Source: Choanephora cucurbitarum (taxonomy: Eukaryota > Mucoromycota > Mucoromycetes > Mucorales > Choanephoraceae). Taken from it: 64,000 nt of DNA. A program made the position numbers and the translations under genes. The notes beneath the pieces are model-generated. The model did not search any database. It saw only the letters and a list, made by a program, of their open reading frames with translations, and was not told the DNA's origin. This document shows, piece by piece, positions 37,821 to 48,323 of the stretch (its first letter is position 1; each line of letters opens with the position of its first letter). Where the stretch lies: contig JAIWNI010000076.1 in NCBI GenBank assembly GCA_025331435.1, forward strand, positions 1-64,000, in the 5' to 3' direction.

Positions 37821-39264
37821 TTATTTCTTAGCAGCAGGTCTAGGCTTAGTGTAAGGAATGAAAGTCTTGCCATCCATGTAGGGAACCAAAGGAGGAGGAA
37901 CTTCCAAACCGTCCTCACGTTGCCAGTTTTCCAAAAGACCACAAAGAGCTCTTTCGGTAGCGCAAAGGGTAGAGTTAAGACAGTGAACATACTTCTTTTC
38001 ACGATCAGACATCTTCTTGACACCACAACGGATTTCCAAGTTACGAGATTGGTAGTCTGTACAGTTAGAGCAAGAAACAAGTTCTTTGTATTCACCTTGG
38101 AAGGGGAACCAAGCTTCCAAATCGTACTTCTTGGCAGCAGCATTGTTCAGAGCACCAGACACAATAGCGACAACACGGTAAGAGAGGCCAAGAGATTTAA
38201 AGAATTCTTCAGAGTGGTCGATCATTTCATTGAACATTTCCCAAGACTTCTCGGGATCAGTCAAGACAAATTGTTCAATCTTTTCAAATTGGTGAACACG
38301 GAAGATACCCCAGGTGTCCTTACCGTGAGCACCAGCTTCCTTACGGAAACAAGTAGAGTAACCAGCATACTTGATAGGCAACTGCTCAGAAGGCTTTTCA
38401 AACCATTCACCAGAGTGGAAAGCGGAGATAGGCTGTTCAGAAGTAGCAATGAGGTACTTGTCTTCACCATCACCAGAAACCTTGTAAAGTTCTTCATCAA
38501 ATTGAGACAATTGGGCAGTCTTAGCCATCATTTCCTTGTTCATGAAGAATGGAGTTTGCAACTTCTTGTAACCATATCTAGCAAGGAAGTTAAGACCATA
38601 AGAGATCAAAGCTAAATTGAGATCAACACCGACGCCAGTCAAGAAGTAACCACGGTGACCAGCAATTTTGGCACCACGATCTTGATCATAACCATCCAAG
38701 CGAGCAAGTACTTCGTGGTGGGACATGATATCGGTTCTCTTAACAGGTTCGACGCCATTGTGGTTGTAAGTACGGATCACTTCATTGTTATCCTATTCAA
38801 TCTCTTATTAACTTGTTGAACACAAACTATCTCAAAATACACATACTTCGTTCATGGAGGTAGGAACGGAAGAATGGACGATGTTGCCAAGAAGGTTTAA
38901 TTTGTTCTTCCAAGAAGTTTCCTTATCCTTAGCTTGAACAAGAAGGGCTTCCTTTTCCTTTTGAAGAGCATTCTTCTGAGCAACAAGTTCAGAGGGGTCT
39001 TCCTTAGCCTTGAACTTCTTGCCGATTTCTTTTTGAATGGCATTGGCTTCCTTGTTCTTTTGGTCACTGTTGAATTGAACTATGAAAGGAGATCAATGCG
39101 AAGTTCATAGATCAACCAAAAACAACTTTACTTGTAGTCCATTCCTTGTATTCAGCAATGATTTCATCTACGATCTCAGCAGAAGCACCACGTCTCTTTT
39201 GAGATTCCTTGACAAGCTCGGGATTGCCACCACGTTCCTCCAAAAGCAAGTTGATATCGAGCAT
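37821..39264 (-). CDS. SES1: cytosolic seryl-tRNA synthetase
   Basis: Three exons on the minus strand: 39264-39132, 39079-38847, 38792-37821; 1338 nt, 445 aa, phases close. Charges tRNA-Ser with serine. Seen: N-terminal helical hairpin arm that grips the long variable arm of tRNA-Ser (about 1-120, [19 protein letters not shown], then a Lys/Glu-rich coiled coil); class II catalytic core with motif 2 [20 protein letters not shown]; and the motif 3 region [16 protein letters not shown]. The end is Lys-rich (PRPAAKK), as in eukaryotic cytosolic enzymes. No mitochondrial presequence is visible. The length is close to the yeast enzyme. A tRNA-Ser gene lies 15 kb away. Confidence 0.95.
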
Positions 39265-40120
39265 ACTGATTTATATAAACACGTAAAAAGAAAAAAAAAG
39301 GGGGGATAAAAAGAAGCTTGCAAGTCAAGAAAAAATTTCTTTCTGAGTTATAAATAGGCTTTTGATTGATAAGTCTACCCAAAGGTAGATGTCCCAATTA
39401 AACTTATCGTAATCCAATGATATTTCACTTTCTGTATCCTCGATACTAGCTTTTGCTTTGAAGAGCGAGGAATATAACGCATAAAAAAGAGCTAGTTATA
39501 TAGTTTTGCCAAAATAAGCTGTGAAAAACAGCTCATCAAAGGTAAGCATAGGTTTGCTTTGATGATCTTTATGAGGGTAGTACTTCTCTTTTTATGCTGT
39601 AAGAAAAACCTGACTTGCCAAACATTTATCAGGGTTACGCTTTTAATCATACAAACAAGTGCTAAGAGTATATAGTAAAAAATCAATATTTAACTCAATC
39701 AACACCATGAGAAACTGCTATGATCTCGTGGATAAAGTGTTGTATTTCTCTTTCTTTCTCTTTTGTCTTTTCATTAGAAAGGCCATGTAAACATCTGTAA
39801 GCATTTAGATTGCTACAATAAACATTCCTTAATACATGATTGGTTTTACAGAAAATGAATTACATAAAAGAAAGATATATAATGTTGTCATTTGTGTTGT
39901 GCTTACTTAAGAAGAGGGCATGAACTTTTTTTCTTCGTCTGACCAAATACATAGTGACTTCTATGCTCAGACTTGAAATGGCCGAAAGCAAGAAAGGAAG
40001 AGCCAAATTTCGAACAGGCTGATCTCGTATTTACTGATTACAATATTTGGAATGAGAGTTTAACTCTGCAAGTGAATTGGCTGGCTTTCTTTTGTTATAC
40101 TCAGCAAGTCTACTGTATAA
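39265..40120. other. intergenic, nothing recognised
   Basis: SerRS promoter side, then AT-rich DNA up to the LINE target site. Short ORFs (for example 39973-40164) show no recognisable features. Confidence 0.5.
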
Positions 40121-40234
40121 TTAAGCCATCTAGCTTTCTTTCGCATTTTCTACACTATACGTAGTTTTGAGTGTGTTTTTGAGCTTAACAATAAATAAAC
40201 CAGACCTTCACCTTCTTCACTTTCATTCTTCCCT

Positions 40235-41440
40235 ATGCCGAACCCAGAAGGGATTCTTTGGGCTCAGGTGGCAGAAAGGGGTAATCAGTTGCGCATTCCT
40301 CATTCTCCACGATCTCATCATCAGGACACTGCGGTTAAGTATGTACCTGAAGTGATCTATCAATCTCCAGACTACGAAACCGAGCTTTTGAATCGCAAGG
40401 CCGCCAACATAGTTCATCAGACGTTGACGACAGGATCTGTCATCTTTTCTTTTCCTCAAGGCACCTTTGCTAATCATATTCAAGCTTATAAGGCCATACA
40501 GGCAGATATTGGGGCAGTTGAGGGCTTTCAACATCTCAGTGGGTTTACCTCTAACCCTAATAAGAGTGACCTCTTGATTGAAGCACGCTTCACCACTATG
40601 GAGGCTCGTGATCGTGCTCTACAAGTTGGTTTGACTGTGGGTGATGCCAGTTTCATTGGCACGGCTAGCTCAACAGGGGCTGGCACCAAATCTTTTGTTC
40701 ATGTTGCACTCAGTTTAATTCATATTCCGAAGAGTGACGAATTATTGTTGGGTTTGAAGGAAAGTCTGCAGCACTATGGCACAGTGCACCAGATAAGACG
40801 TCATACTTGTGAAGGTTTCTTTGATGGGAAGATTAGTTTTGTCATTGACACTCAAACTGCTAGTCGCAACTCTCAGGGTACGGGGGACTTACCCATCCAG
40901 GACCTCACCCGACAATTGTATCTCAGCTATTGGGACAAACATGCTCCCGCTTCGTTTAAAGGGGCCGCCCCGATATGTTTTTACTGCAGACAGGCTGGAC
41001 ATTTCCGCCGGGATTGTCCTAAGCTAAAGGATCAGAGTTGTTTTGGTTGTGGTCAAAAGGGCCATACTCGTCGCTTTTGTGATCGGCAACGAGAGAGGCG
41101 AACTGAGACAAGATCGGACACCGATCTATTGGATGAGTATATCCATTTAAGAAACCAGGAGAAGGAAAAGGCTACTGCTCAACGACGAAGGAAAATTGAT
41201 CCGGCACATGCCTCAACAGCTCATTCAACGATTCCTGATGGGACCTCCGCATCCAGGTTTGCACCGGATTCGATTGCTTTGGACATGCGAGGAGTGGAAC
41301 TCACCTGTTTAGAGGGGTCAGCGATCGACGTGGAGAACGAAGCGTTTACCACGATGGAGGTAGACTTGACTTCTGTTGGTAGTGATACGGAGCTGGATAC
41401 AGCGCCTACCTCTAGCACTAAGGGCCTTGGGCCACAATGA
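40235..41440 (+). CDS. LINE ORF1: nucleic-acid-binding gag-like protein
   Basis: 401 aa from ATG 40235. Seen: an N-terminal half without a recognised motif, a Ser/Thr-poor globular region (about 60-230), then two CCHC zinc knuckles in tandem (CFYCRQAGHFRRDC near 248-261 and CFGCGQKGHTRRFC near 269-282), a charged Arg-rich segment and an acidic tail. Such ORF1 proteins coat LINE RNA in the ribonucleoprotein. Its TGA overlaps the ATG of ORF2 (ATGA), so ORF2 is probably made by termination-reinitiation; that is inference from the overlap. Confidence 0.9.
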   Translation: MPNPEGILWAQVAERGNQLRIPHSPRSHHQDTAVKYVPEVIYQSPDYETELLNRKAANIVHQTLTTGSVIFSFPQGTFANHIQAYKAIQADIGAVEGFQHLSGFTSNPNKSDLLIEARFTTMEARDRALQVGLTVGDASFIGTASSTGAGTKSFVHVALSLIHIPKSDELLLGLKESLQHYGTVHQIRRHTCEGFFDGKISFVIDTQTASRNSQGTGDLPIQDLTRQLYLSYWDKHAPASFKGAAPICFYCRQAGHFRRDCPKLKDQSCFGCGQKGHTRRFCDRQRERRTETRSDTDLLDEYIHLRNQEKEKATAQRRRKIDPAHASTAHSTIPDGTSASRFAPDSIALDMRGVELTCLEGSAIDVENEAFTTMEVDLTSVGSDTELDTAPTSSTKGLGPQ

Positions 41441-44400
41441 GTACACCATCTCTTCGCATAGGCTCTTTAAATGTGCGCAGCATTTTCAAAGAGTCTCATC
41501 CTGAACTGCGTAAATCATTCATCACTCATTTAAAGTCACGCTCCTTATCCTTGGATATCCTTTGTCTACAGGATGTTCTTCCTGCCCAAGCCCATTCGTT
41601 CACTGAATCCCACCTTCACAAGTTCCGCACATTCCTTTTTCCAAATACATCATCTCATGCCACATGGCATACAGCTATCATATGTCTTAATTCAGCACTG
41701 TCTATTCAGGATACAGCCACGTATCTAGATGGACGCTGCACTTATGCTTCTATTGCGGATGAGAACAACCAAATGGTCTGCTCTATCCTTAACCTATATG
41801 TTCCACCTTCCTCTACCGAACGATTCCTTTTTTTCGATTCTCTTCGGGAAGAGGTACCTTATTTTCATCCCACTTATGAGGGCGCTTGTCCTTCCTTCAT
41901 TCTTGGCGATCTCAACTCCAACTTGTTTGATCCAGCTTTTCGAGGTCATGTTTTTACGGAACCCTGGGTGGAATGGTTGGATGCACATTACACCAATTGC
42001 TTTCCAGATAACCTGCCTACCTTTACTAGCTCAGCGAATAATTCTATACGTACGACGGTAGATTACGTTTACGCAGATTCGTCTTGGATGGCAAATGTTA
42101 GCCGATGCCAGCTGCACCATCTCCCTTCTACGTGGACGGATCATAGTCTATTGACCGTGGATTTATCAGTATCTGACATACCCACAGGTCCGGGAGCGTG
42201 GCGTTTCAATCCGACTCTTTTGCTGGATAAGAGGTTTATTGGTCTGCTCACGGCTTCAGTGGATGCTTTTTTGTCTCAAGTTGATTTTGCTGGCCTGCAG
42301 ATACCCTTAGAAGGTACGTTAGATTATAGATCTGTGCCTTTCGATGCTACACTCGCGCCTCAACGACAACGTGTTTGGGAGCAGCTTAAACTTCTCTTGC
42401 AGAGGGTGGCTCGCTCATACTCTAAGCATTCTAAAGCTCGTACCCGAGCCAGTCTAGCACAACTTCAACGGGATCGTACAGACTTTCTGCGTGGTCTATC
42501 CACCAGTCCAGCACCTTCATCTATTTCCATGCAGCGGCTATCCAATATCGATGATGCCATCTCAGAACTAGTGGAAAAAGAGACAGCACAGTACTGTTTG
42601 CGTACGTCGACTCGATGGAAAGAACAGGGAGAACGTAACAACAAATACTTTTTCAAAGTGTTGCGCTCTCGCCGTAGACAGCAAGCCATCCGTCGTCTAA
42701 CTGACTCTACGTCAGGGGCCGCTGTTAATGATATACCTGGCATGCTGAGAGAGGCTCGCTCCTTTTATACTTCTTTGTACACCCCTGATCCCATTGATCA
42801 ACCGTCTGTAGATGAGCTGTTGGGGGCCATACCGTCGACTGTTGTCTTGTCTTCTGAAGACCAGCACTCTCTCGTTGACCCGTTCGTTGATGATGACCTG
42901 CTCCTTCTTTTAAAGCATAGTCCGTCGGGAAAAAGCCCTGGTCTGGATGGCTTACCTTTCGAATTGTATCGGTTCCTTATACCGCGTCACAGAGGGATTC
43001 TTCGGCTTCTCGTCTTTGTCTTAAATGATGCACTTCACGGCTCTTTTCCTTCCTCTTGGTGTCTGACTCGCATGGTTCTCTTGTTTAAGAAAGGTGATCC
43101 TTCTTTGCTGAGCAATTGGCGTCCACTTTCCTTAATCAACGTCGATGCCAAGCTTTTCACAAAGCTGCTAGCCAATAGGTTCAATTTAGTGCTACCGGAA
43201 CTGATCACTCCCTACCAGACTGGTTTTATGCCTAATCGGCTAATTTCTGACAACGGTTGGTTGAACCATACCCTAATGGCTACACTCAGAGCTTCCAAAT
43301 CCACTGCCCCTCAGGTGGCGGTTCTTTTGGATCAGGAGAAGGCATACGATCGAGTTCACCCGGGTTACATCAGACAGGTGCTTGCGCGTTTTGGGTTTCC
43401 TTCTCGTCTCATTGACAGCCTTTCTTTGCTTTTCTTTGGTACCCAAATCCGTATCACCATCAATGGTTGGCTTAGCGCCCCAGTTACCCAGAGTCGTGGG
43501 CTTCGCCAGGGAGATCCCTTGTCCCCTCTTCTCTTTAACTTGGCCTATGAACCTCTACTACGTTTCGTTCTTGCTAGCCCGAGCTTCCAGGGTATTCCTG
43601 TGCCTCGTCTGTTACCATCGAAACAGTTGTTTTGCTCACCTCTGGATATGCCTACCCGCTTGAGGGATGCACCGCCGATCCGATTGCTAGCCTATGCGGA
43701 CGATTTAGAGATTTTCTTCTCCTCTCCGTCAGAATGGCCTTCGTTGCTGGAGATTTTGTCAATTTACTCTCGCGCCTCCAATGCTCGTACCAACATCTCG
43801 AAAACGACGATTGTCTCTTTAAGTGGGGCCCCCTCACCTGTCTGGTCTGATATTTGCATTTCCAACGGAATTGAGTGGCATGATGCTGCCTCCCCTAACG
43901 CAGTCAAGTTGCTTGGTTATCCTCTCTATTCTAGTGACATTCAACTGACTCGTTTCTTATCGGGCTTTCGCTCCAAGCTGTATGGTCTCATCCACAACTT
44001 ACGGATGCGAGGACTTTCGGTTCGTGGCCTCTCTGTTGCAGTTAATTCTTTGGTATTAAGCAGACTTTGGTTTATTCTTCGAGTAATACCACTACCACAG
44101 GACTGGATAGCCTCCATCACCTCAGCTGTTTCGGATCTTGCCATGCCCTTTTGGCCCAAGCCTAGTCGACAGGCTGCTAGCCGTCCACGGTCTCGAGGGG
44201 GTCTTAACATTATTGATATCAATGACCAAGCCTTAGCGCTCCAGCTAGTTTATGTTAAGCGAATGGCTTTGGAGCCAGCAGCCACTGACTTTTTGACGCC
44301 CTGGTTACTTCGTTTCTTCCAAATCAACTCTGGCCACGCTTCTTTCCTGCCAGTCTTTCTTGCTCCTGAAATATTTAAGCCGTTCTTTAAGTCTTGCCCT

Positions 44401-45411
44401 CCGTTCTTACAACTCCTCAAGCTGCTCACTCGCCTTCCTCCATTGGACTTGAGTAGCTCTTGGTCCCTCGGATGGGTGTTGGATCTTCCGCTGCCTCTAG
44501 TGATGAGTCGCCCTTCGACGTCCGATTTGCCTCTTCCTTCGGTACGAAGCCACTACCTAGTGTCGGATTTGCTCTGCTACGATCGTTCGACAGAGTCTTT
44601 GTATGCTAACAGAGCATTTATCCGCTCCTCACGCCGCACTCTCATACGACTCTACGATGATGTCTTCCTGCAGGACCCTCTAAGCACTACGGCATGCGAG
44701 CTGCACCCTATTGTAAGGAATCGTTGTCGCATACTCCAACCCAGTCCGGAGATTCCTGTCGCCTCGTCACATCCAATTGACCCGAACGTCTATCTGCCAG
44801 ATCTGTCATATTGGACGGTGGACGTGGGCCGTGGGGGTCCCACAGCAGTGTTGAGCGTTTCGCTAAAACAGCTTCGTCAGTGGTGGGCGATAGACAAAGG
44901 GCCTCTCCATGCTTCCATACCGTATGCAGTACCAGCTCCGCTACGTCTACCATCGACTAGCTGGAAATTGTTTTGGAGCCTTTGTCTCCCTCCAAGTGCG
45001 TTTACACCTTGGTGGAGGCTTCTCCATGATTGCATAGCCAATGCATCGAAGCTCCACCAATGGAAACTTTCATGGATATCTTCTCCTCTTTGCCCCGTTT
45101 GCCAACTGCTGCCCGAAACCGTCTACCATTTTATGGTGAGGTGCCCCTCCAAATGGCAATTCTGGTGTAGGGTACTGCAGTTCGGCAACCTTGCTCACGC
45201 CTTTCCTACCATGACCTCTGTCTGGGTGGCTATTACCAGCCTTAAGAGCGAGAGTGGTGAGGTGCTTCCTGCATCCACCCTGTGCCTATTGGGCACTGCG
45301 ATTAGCGCCTTGTGGACGCACCATTATCGATGCATTTTCGACAATGAGTTTTGGAACCCGGAAGCCTGCTTCCAATGCTTTTTGGGCCGACATCGTTTCT
45401 CTGCCGGCTAA
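41437..45411 (+). CDS. LINE ORF2: EEP endonuclease - reverse transcriptase
   Basis: 1324 aa, uninterrupted. Seen: apurinic-like EEP endonuclease (about 1-245, IGSLNVRSIF, FILGDLNSN, TVDYVYADSSW, TDHSLLTVDL); reverse transcriptase (about 470-800, SPGLDGLPFELYR, NWRPLSLINVD, VAVLLDQEKAYDRVHP, GLRQGDPLSPLLFNL, catalytic LAYADDLEIF near 750-759); and a C-terminal zinc-binding region (about 1180-1270, with CPVC, later HFMVRC) like the RVT zinc-binding domain of plant L1-type elements. I see no RNase H domain. The protein nicks the target DNA and reverse-transcribes the element RNA there. Active-site residues are all present. Confidence 0.95.
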   Translation: MSTPSLRIGSLNVRSIFKESHPELRKSFITHLKSRSLSLDILCLQDVLPAQAHSFTESHLHKFRTFLFPNTSSHATWHTAIICLNSALSIQDTATYLDGRCTYASIADENNQMVCSILNLYVPPSSTERFLFFDSLREEVPYFHPTYEGACPSFILGDLNSNLFDPAFRGHVFTEPWVEWLDAHYTNCFPDNLPTFTSSANNSIRTTVDYVYADSSWMANVSRCQLHHLPSTWTDHSLLTVDLSVSDIPTGPGAWRFNPTLLLDKRFIGLLTASVDAFLSQVDFAGLQIPLEGTLDYRSVPFDATLAPQRQRVWEQLKLLLQRVARSYSKHSKARTRASLAQLQRDRTDFLRGLSTSPAPSSISMQRLSNIDDAISELVEKETAQYCLRTSTRWKEQGERNNKYFFKVLRSRRRQQAIRRLTDSTSGAAVNDIPGMLREARSFYTSLYTPDPIDQPSVDELLGAIPSTVVLSSEDQHSLVDPFVDDDLLLLLKHSPSGKSPGLDGLPFELYRFLIPRHRGILRLLVFVLNDALHGSFPSSWCLTRMVLLFKKGDPSLLSNWRPLSLINVDAKLFTKLLANRFNLVLPELITPYQTGFMPNRLISDNGWLNHTLMATLRASKSTAPQVAVLLDQEKAYDRVHPGYIRQVLARFGFPSRLIDSLSLLFFGTQIRITINGWLSAPVTQSRGLRQGDPLSPLLFNLAYEPLLRFVLASPSFQGIPVPRLLPSKQLFCSPLDMPTRLRDAPPIRLLAYADDLEIFFSSPSEWPSLLEILSIYSRASNARTNISKTTIVSLSGAPSPVWSDICISNGIEWHDAASPNAVKLLGYPLYSSDIQLTRFLSGFRSKLYGLIHNLRMRGLSVRGLSVAVNSLVLSRLWFILRVIPLPQDWIASITSAVSDLAMPFWPKPSRQAASRPRSRGGLNIIDINDQALALQLVYVKRMALEPAATDFLTPWLLRFFQINSGHASFLPVFLAPEIFKPFFKSCPPFLQLLKLLTRLPPLDLSSSWSLGWVLDLPLPLVMSRPSTSDLPLPSVRSHYLVSDLLCYDRSTESLYANRAFIRSSRRTLIRLYDDVFLQDPLSTTACELHPIVRNRCRILQPSPEIPVASSHPIDPNVYLPDLSYWTVDVGRGGPTAVLSVSLKQLRQWWAIDKGPLHASIPYAVPAPLRLPSTSWKLFWSLCLPPSAFTPWWRLLHDCIANASKLHQWKLSWISSPLCPVCQLLPETVYHFMVRCPSKWQFWCRVLQFGNLAHAFPTMTSVWVAITSLKSESGEVLPASTLCLLGTAISALWTHHYRCIFDNEFWNPEACFQCFLGRHRFSAG

Positions 45412-45453
45412 TTAGTTTCCTTTTTATTTTTCTAAGTCGTAACTTCAATTTTT

Positions 45454-45493
45454 AATAAAGTATACACTTTTTACAAAAAAAAAAAAAAAAAAA
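45454..45493 (+). terminator. LINE polyadenylation signal and poly-A tail
   Basis: AATAAA at 45454-45459 followed 16 bases later by an uninterrupted A tract (45475-45493, merging into the target-site duplication). It ends the LINE insertion. Confidence 0.85.
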
Positions 45494-45839
45494 AATTAAG
45501 CCATCTTGGTACAATCAACAATAACTGCTATTGATGGTGTATTGTAACTTTATGCAAGAATTGATTTATCCCAGTCAATCAATATTAGAAAAAAACATAA
45601 CATGGCCCATTCGGTTCATACCTAAGTACCTAGATATTCTTTAGATCTCATATGTCATGGTATAAGTCAAATAAGCAATTTCAAGCATCCCAGTAATATA
45701 ATCAACAACATCTTGGTATTCTTATTAAGCAATACTCAATTAGAAATAGATTGATCATTCCTGTCCCTATATTTTACTCAAAAAATTAACTTTTCACCAT
45801 ATCAAAAGTCGAATGCACAAAAAACAAAAAAAATCGAAT

Positions 45840-45995
45840 GTGTTAGCAAGCATTAAGGATTTCAAGACCTAGAGCAGAAGCTTGTTGGATGCTATCACCT
45901 CTATGAATTAAAAAAATGTCATAATTATGCTGCTACTAAGTTTGATTTTCTGTCAAGTTGTAGTACCTGAGAGCATTTTTAAAATGCATGATATG
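45840..45995 (-). pseudogene. spliced gene fragment, unidentified
   Basis: Minus strand: MHFKNALR, then a GTACTA donor, a short AT-rich intron ending in CATAG, then GDSIQQASALGLEILNAC and a stop. The phase closes across the intron (AG plus A). Upstream of the Met the same frame is closed by a stop, so only the 3' end of a gene may be left. Family not recognised. The LINE inserted about 350 bp away. It could be a chance pattern. Confidence 0.25.
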
Positions 45996-46088
45996 TCAGA
46001 GGTTGCTTTTAGTCACAAGATTGATCAGCACAATTCATTCAGGGGATAAACATTTGTTGCAACAAAACAGTTTAAACACATCTTCTAT

Positions 46089-46272
46089 ATGAAAGCCATG
46101 GTATGCTATCATAAACGATTGGCAACAAAAAGACATACTATAAATAACGTAAAAGAATTGATAGACTTTATTAAATACGAATGGTCTCAAATCGAATTTG
46201 ATTTTGTTCGTAGTTTAGTTGAAAGCATGAGATCTAGTTGCCAAGCTGTAGCCAAAGCTAAGGGAGGGCCAT
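46089..46272 (+). pseudogene. Tc1/mariner transposase C-terminal relic
   Basis: The plus ORF reads HTINNVKELIDFIKYEW and then SLVESMRSSCQAVAKAKGG, the pattern at the very end of Tc1-type transposases (helix ending in EEW--I, then LV-SM--R--AVI-AKGG). Catalytic parts upstream are not found. A decayed fragment. Confidence 0.65.
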
Positions 46273-46531
46273 TCAACCTAGTAATCATTTGTATTATAAT
46301 AAGCGCATTTCTCTTCCATTTGGTGAGCTTGAGGTGTCTGCAATGTCTCAGTGTCTTGTGCTGCTTTCTCTCAGTAAAAAGATAAAATATTATAGGCCGA
46401 CATTCATACGCTTCATAGTATCATTAAATCCATTCTTAAGGAATACAGACAATGTTGCTAATATTTATATAGTAAGCTCTAGCGCAAAACAAGAAGTCTT
46501 TCATAAAATATATTTATATTCTTTAAAACTA

Positions 46532-46570
46532 CAGTTATCCTCGATTTAGTGAACGAAATTTAGGGAACAA
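46532..46570 (+). repeat. possible pogo/Fot1-like transposon terminus
   Basis: After a TA dinucleotide the sequence CAGTTATCCTCGATTTAGTG, then AACGAAATTTAGGGAAC, resembles the CAGT-initiated, TTTAGCGAAC-like ends of pogo-type elements with TA target sites. No matching opposite end was found downstream, so this would be a solo end. Confidence 0.25.
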
Positions 46571-46572
46571 TT

Positions 46573-47489
46573 TTGGCCAAGGAACAGTCTTGAGGGAGCC
46601 GAAATTCAATTAACGCTGAACATTCCCTGTTATCGCTTTGGGAAATAAGGAACGACTTGCAAACAGAAGAATTCGAGTTGCATTGACAACGAATACATAT
46701 TACAAACTTGAAGAATAGAAATTGTACACTTGCTAGTCTTAGGGAGTAGCCCCCTGTTCAAAAATGCTTGTAGATCAAAGTCAGAGTAACATCCATAAAG
46801 CTCTTCCGAATAGACATCATACTAGCAAAGTCGCATTGAAGGATATACCAGTGCTTTTCTTTCTTGTTGGGTTTCTTTACCATGATCTGTCGTTGTTCTT
46901 TAGTTTTGCAGGTCAGATCGCGTTGTTTACTTATGTAATAGTCGTATGGTTGGAGTGTGTGTTACATATGCAGCTGTTAGTTTGTCAACTTTAATTTTTT
47001 ATTGTTTCAGACACTCGGCATAGTATAAGTAGAAAAGGGAATTGCACCTTTAAAAAAGTCATGAGATTGATGACAATATTAAAAGTAGAGACTTTGATAA
47101 CCGTATTGGTTTATTATGTGAAAGCAATCGTGTTTGATTTTCCATTAAATCCGTATCTTGATCTTTTAGTAAGAGCTGGTCTTCTATTAGATCCATGACT
47201 TCATTAATTTAAGTATTCATTTGCTTGAGTATCTGAGCATCCTCAGCTCCCTTTTTGTAATGTAGGTTTCTTAACTTTATGTATATAGCCCTGCAAAGAA
47301 AATTATAGCTGACAGAATAACAGCTGCATATGTAGCCGTTGTCTTTAACCAAAAAGAAATCGTTGAAAGTAGCTTCTAGAGGACAATGACATAGACTGTG
47401 CGTTTATAATATAAGTCTTAAATAGAACTGGTAAATTTTGACTAGTTTAAAGAACCTTTCAAAGTCAACTAACTGCCACTAAAAATCAT
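46573..47489. other. intergenic, nothing recognised
   Basis: AT-rich DNA with one short plus ORF (46764-46994) of no recognisable family. Confidence 0.45.
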
Positions 47490-48115
47490 AGGACAATAAC
47501 AAGCCTTTTCTCATCATCAAATTAAAGAATATAAATAGAGGCGTATTTTGTTAGCTAAAGAAAGATCGTTTACTTTTTGCTTAATAAACTTAGTTGAGTA
47601 TTAGTTGTACTTTTCTGGTTTTTTGGATTATTGTCTCTGATAAACACCCACCCATACAACAGTCATAAAAAGAACGCAGAACTGAATTAAGAAGAAAAAT
47701 AACTGAAGATCTATTAGTTGACAGATTTGTAACAAGCAGTACATCTTTCGAATAATTTCTCAACAAAGCACCGCGAACGTATCAATATTCTGCTGTCTTG
47801 GTCCATCTTATATTATCTATCTCTAAGCAGTTATTTATATCAGGCCAACTTTATGACTCTTGCATTGCTATACAAATAAAACAAGTTCAATGTTCCTTTT
47901 AGGTTCAGATAAGACCTTAGGTAACATCACTTCCAGGTAAAACACATGACATCTTGAATTCAGGAGTAATACGAAATCTCCTGCCAAATAAGCAATGAAG
48001 ACTTGGTTATCATATGAAACACACAAATGTATTGCTCTCCAAGATGTTTATTCACTTTCTGAGTCTAAGTAGAGGGAAATAACATATAATTCTGCTGTTC
48101 TATACAACAATGACT
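47490..48115. repeat. dispersed repeat copy B (partner at 22 kb)
   Basis: 47490-47680 is the inverted counterpart of 21985-22165, while 47810-48110 is a direct copy of 22195-22490. The two copies therefore differ by inversion of one block. Identity by eye is about 80-90%. No ORF recognised. Confidence 0.8.
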
Positions 48116-48263
48116 GTATTCTCTAAATCGGTCATTCTTTCAAATTCTTTTTCTCGATTAATACCCAAGAAAGTATAGATCAAACGAACTGTCAACATTA
48201 GTTTATAAGAGTTACTCTTGATTTTATTGTTGTGCATAAAAAAGTCCGGCATGCTCGGCATTT

Positions 48264-48276
48264 GTCCGGGCCGGAC
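48264..48276. other. GC-rich imperfect palindrome upstream of the tRNA
   Basis: GTCCGGGCCGGAC, preceded by another GTCCGG at 48244, stands out in AT-rich DNA about 48 bp before the initiator tRNA. It could be a transposon end, since retroelements often insert upstream of tRNA genes, or a protein-binding site. No partner end found. Confidence 0.3.
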
Positions 48277-48323
48277 ACGTAGTACATGGATATATTTTAT
48301 TTTTAATTTTATTTAATGTATCA

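Larger units (their letters stand above)
40121..45506 (+). mobile_element. apparently full-length LINE (non-LTR retrotransposon) with 13-bp TSD
   Basis: The 13-bp sequence AATTAAGCCATCT occurs immediately before the element (40121-40133) and again right after its poly-A tail (45494-45506), the signature of target-primed reverse transcription. Between them lie a roughly 100-nt 5' leader, ORF1 (40235-41440), ORF2 (41437-45411), an AATAAA at 45454-45459 and an A tract ending at 45493. Neither ORF has a stop or frameshift, and GC content and codon use are visibly higher than in the flanking host DNA, so the insertion looks young. The ORF2 architecture (EEP endonuclease, RT, RVT-type zinc-binding C-terminus) is L1/Tad-like. 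Confidence 0.95.

Noticed and set aside
37749..38615. 288-codon plus-strand ORF
   Set aside because: Antisense of the seryl-tRNA synthetase exon, which has clear class II motifs.
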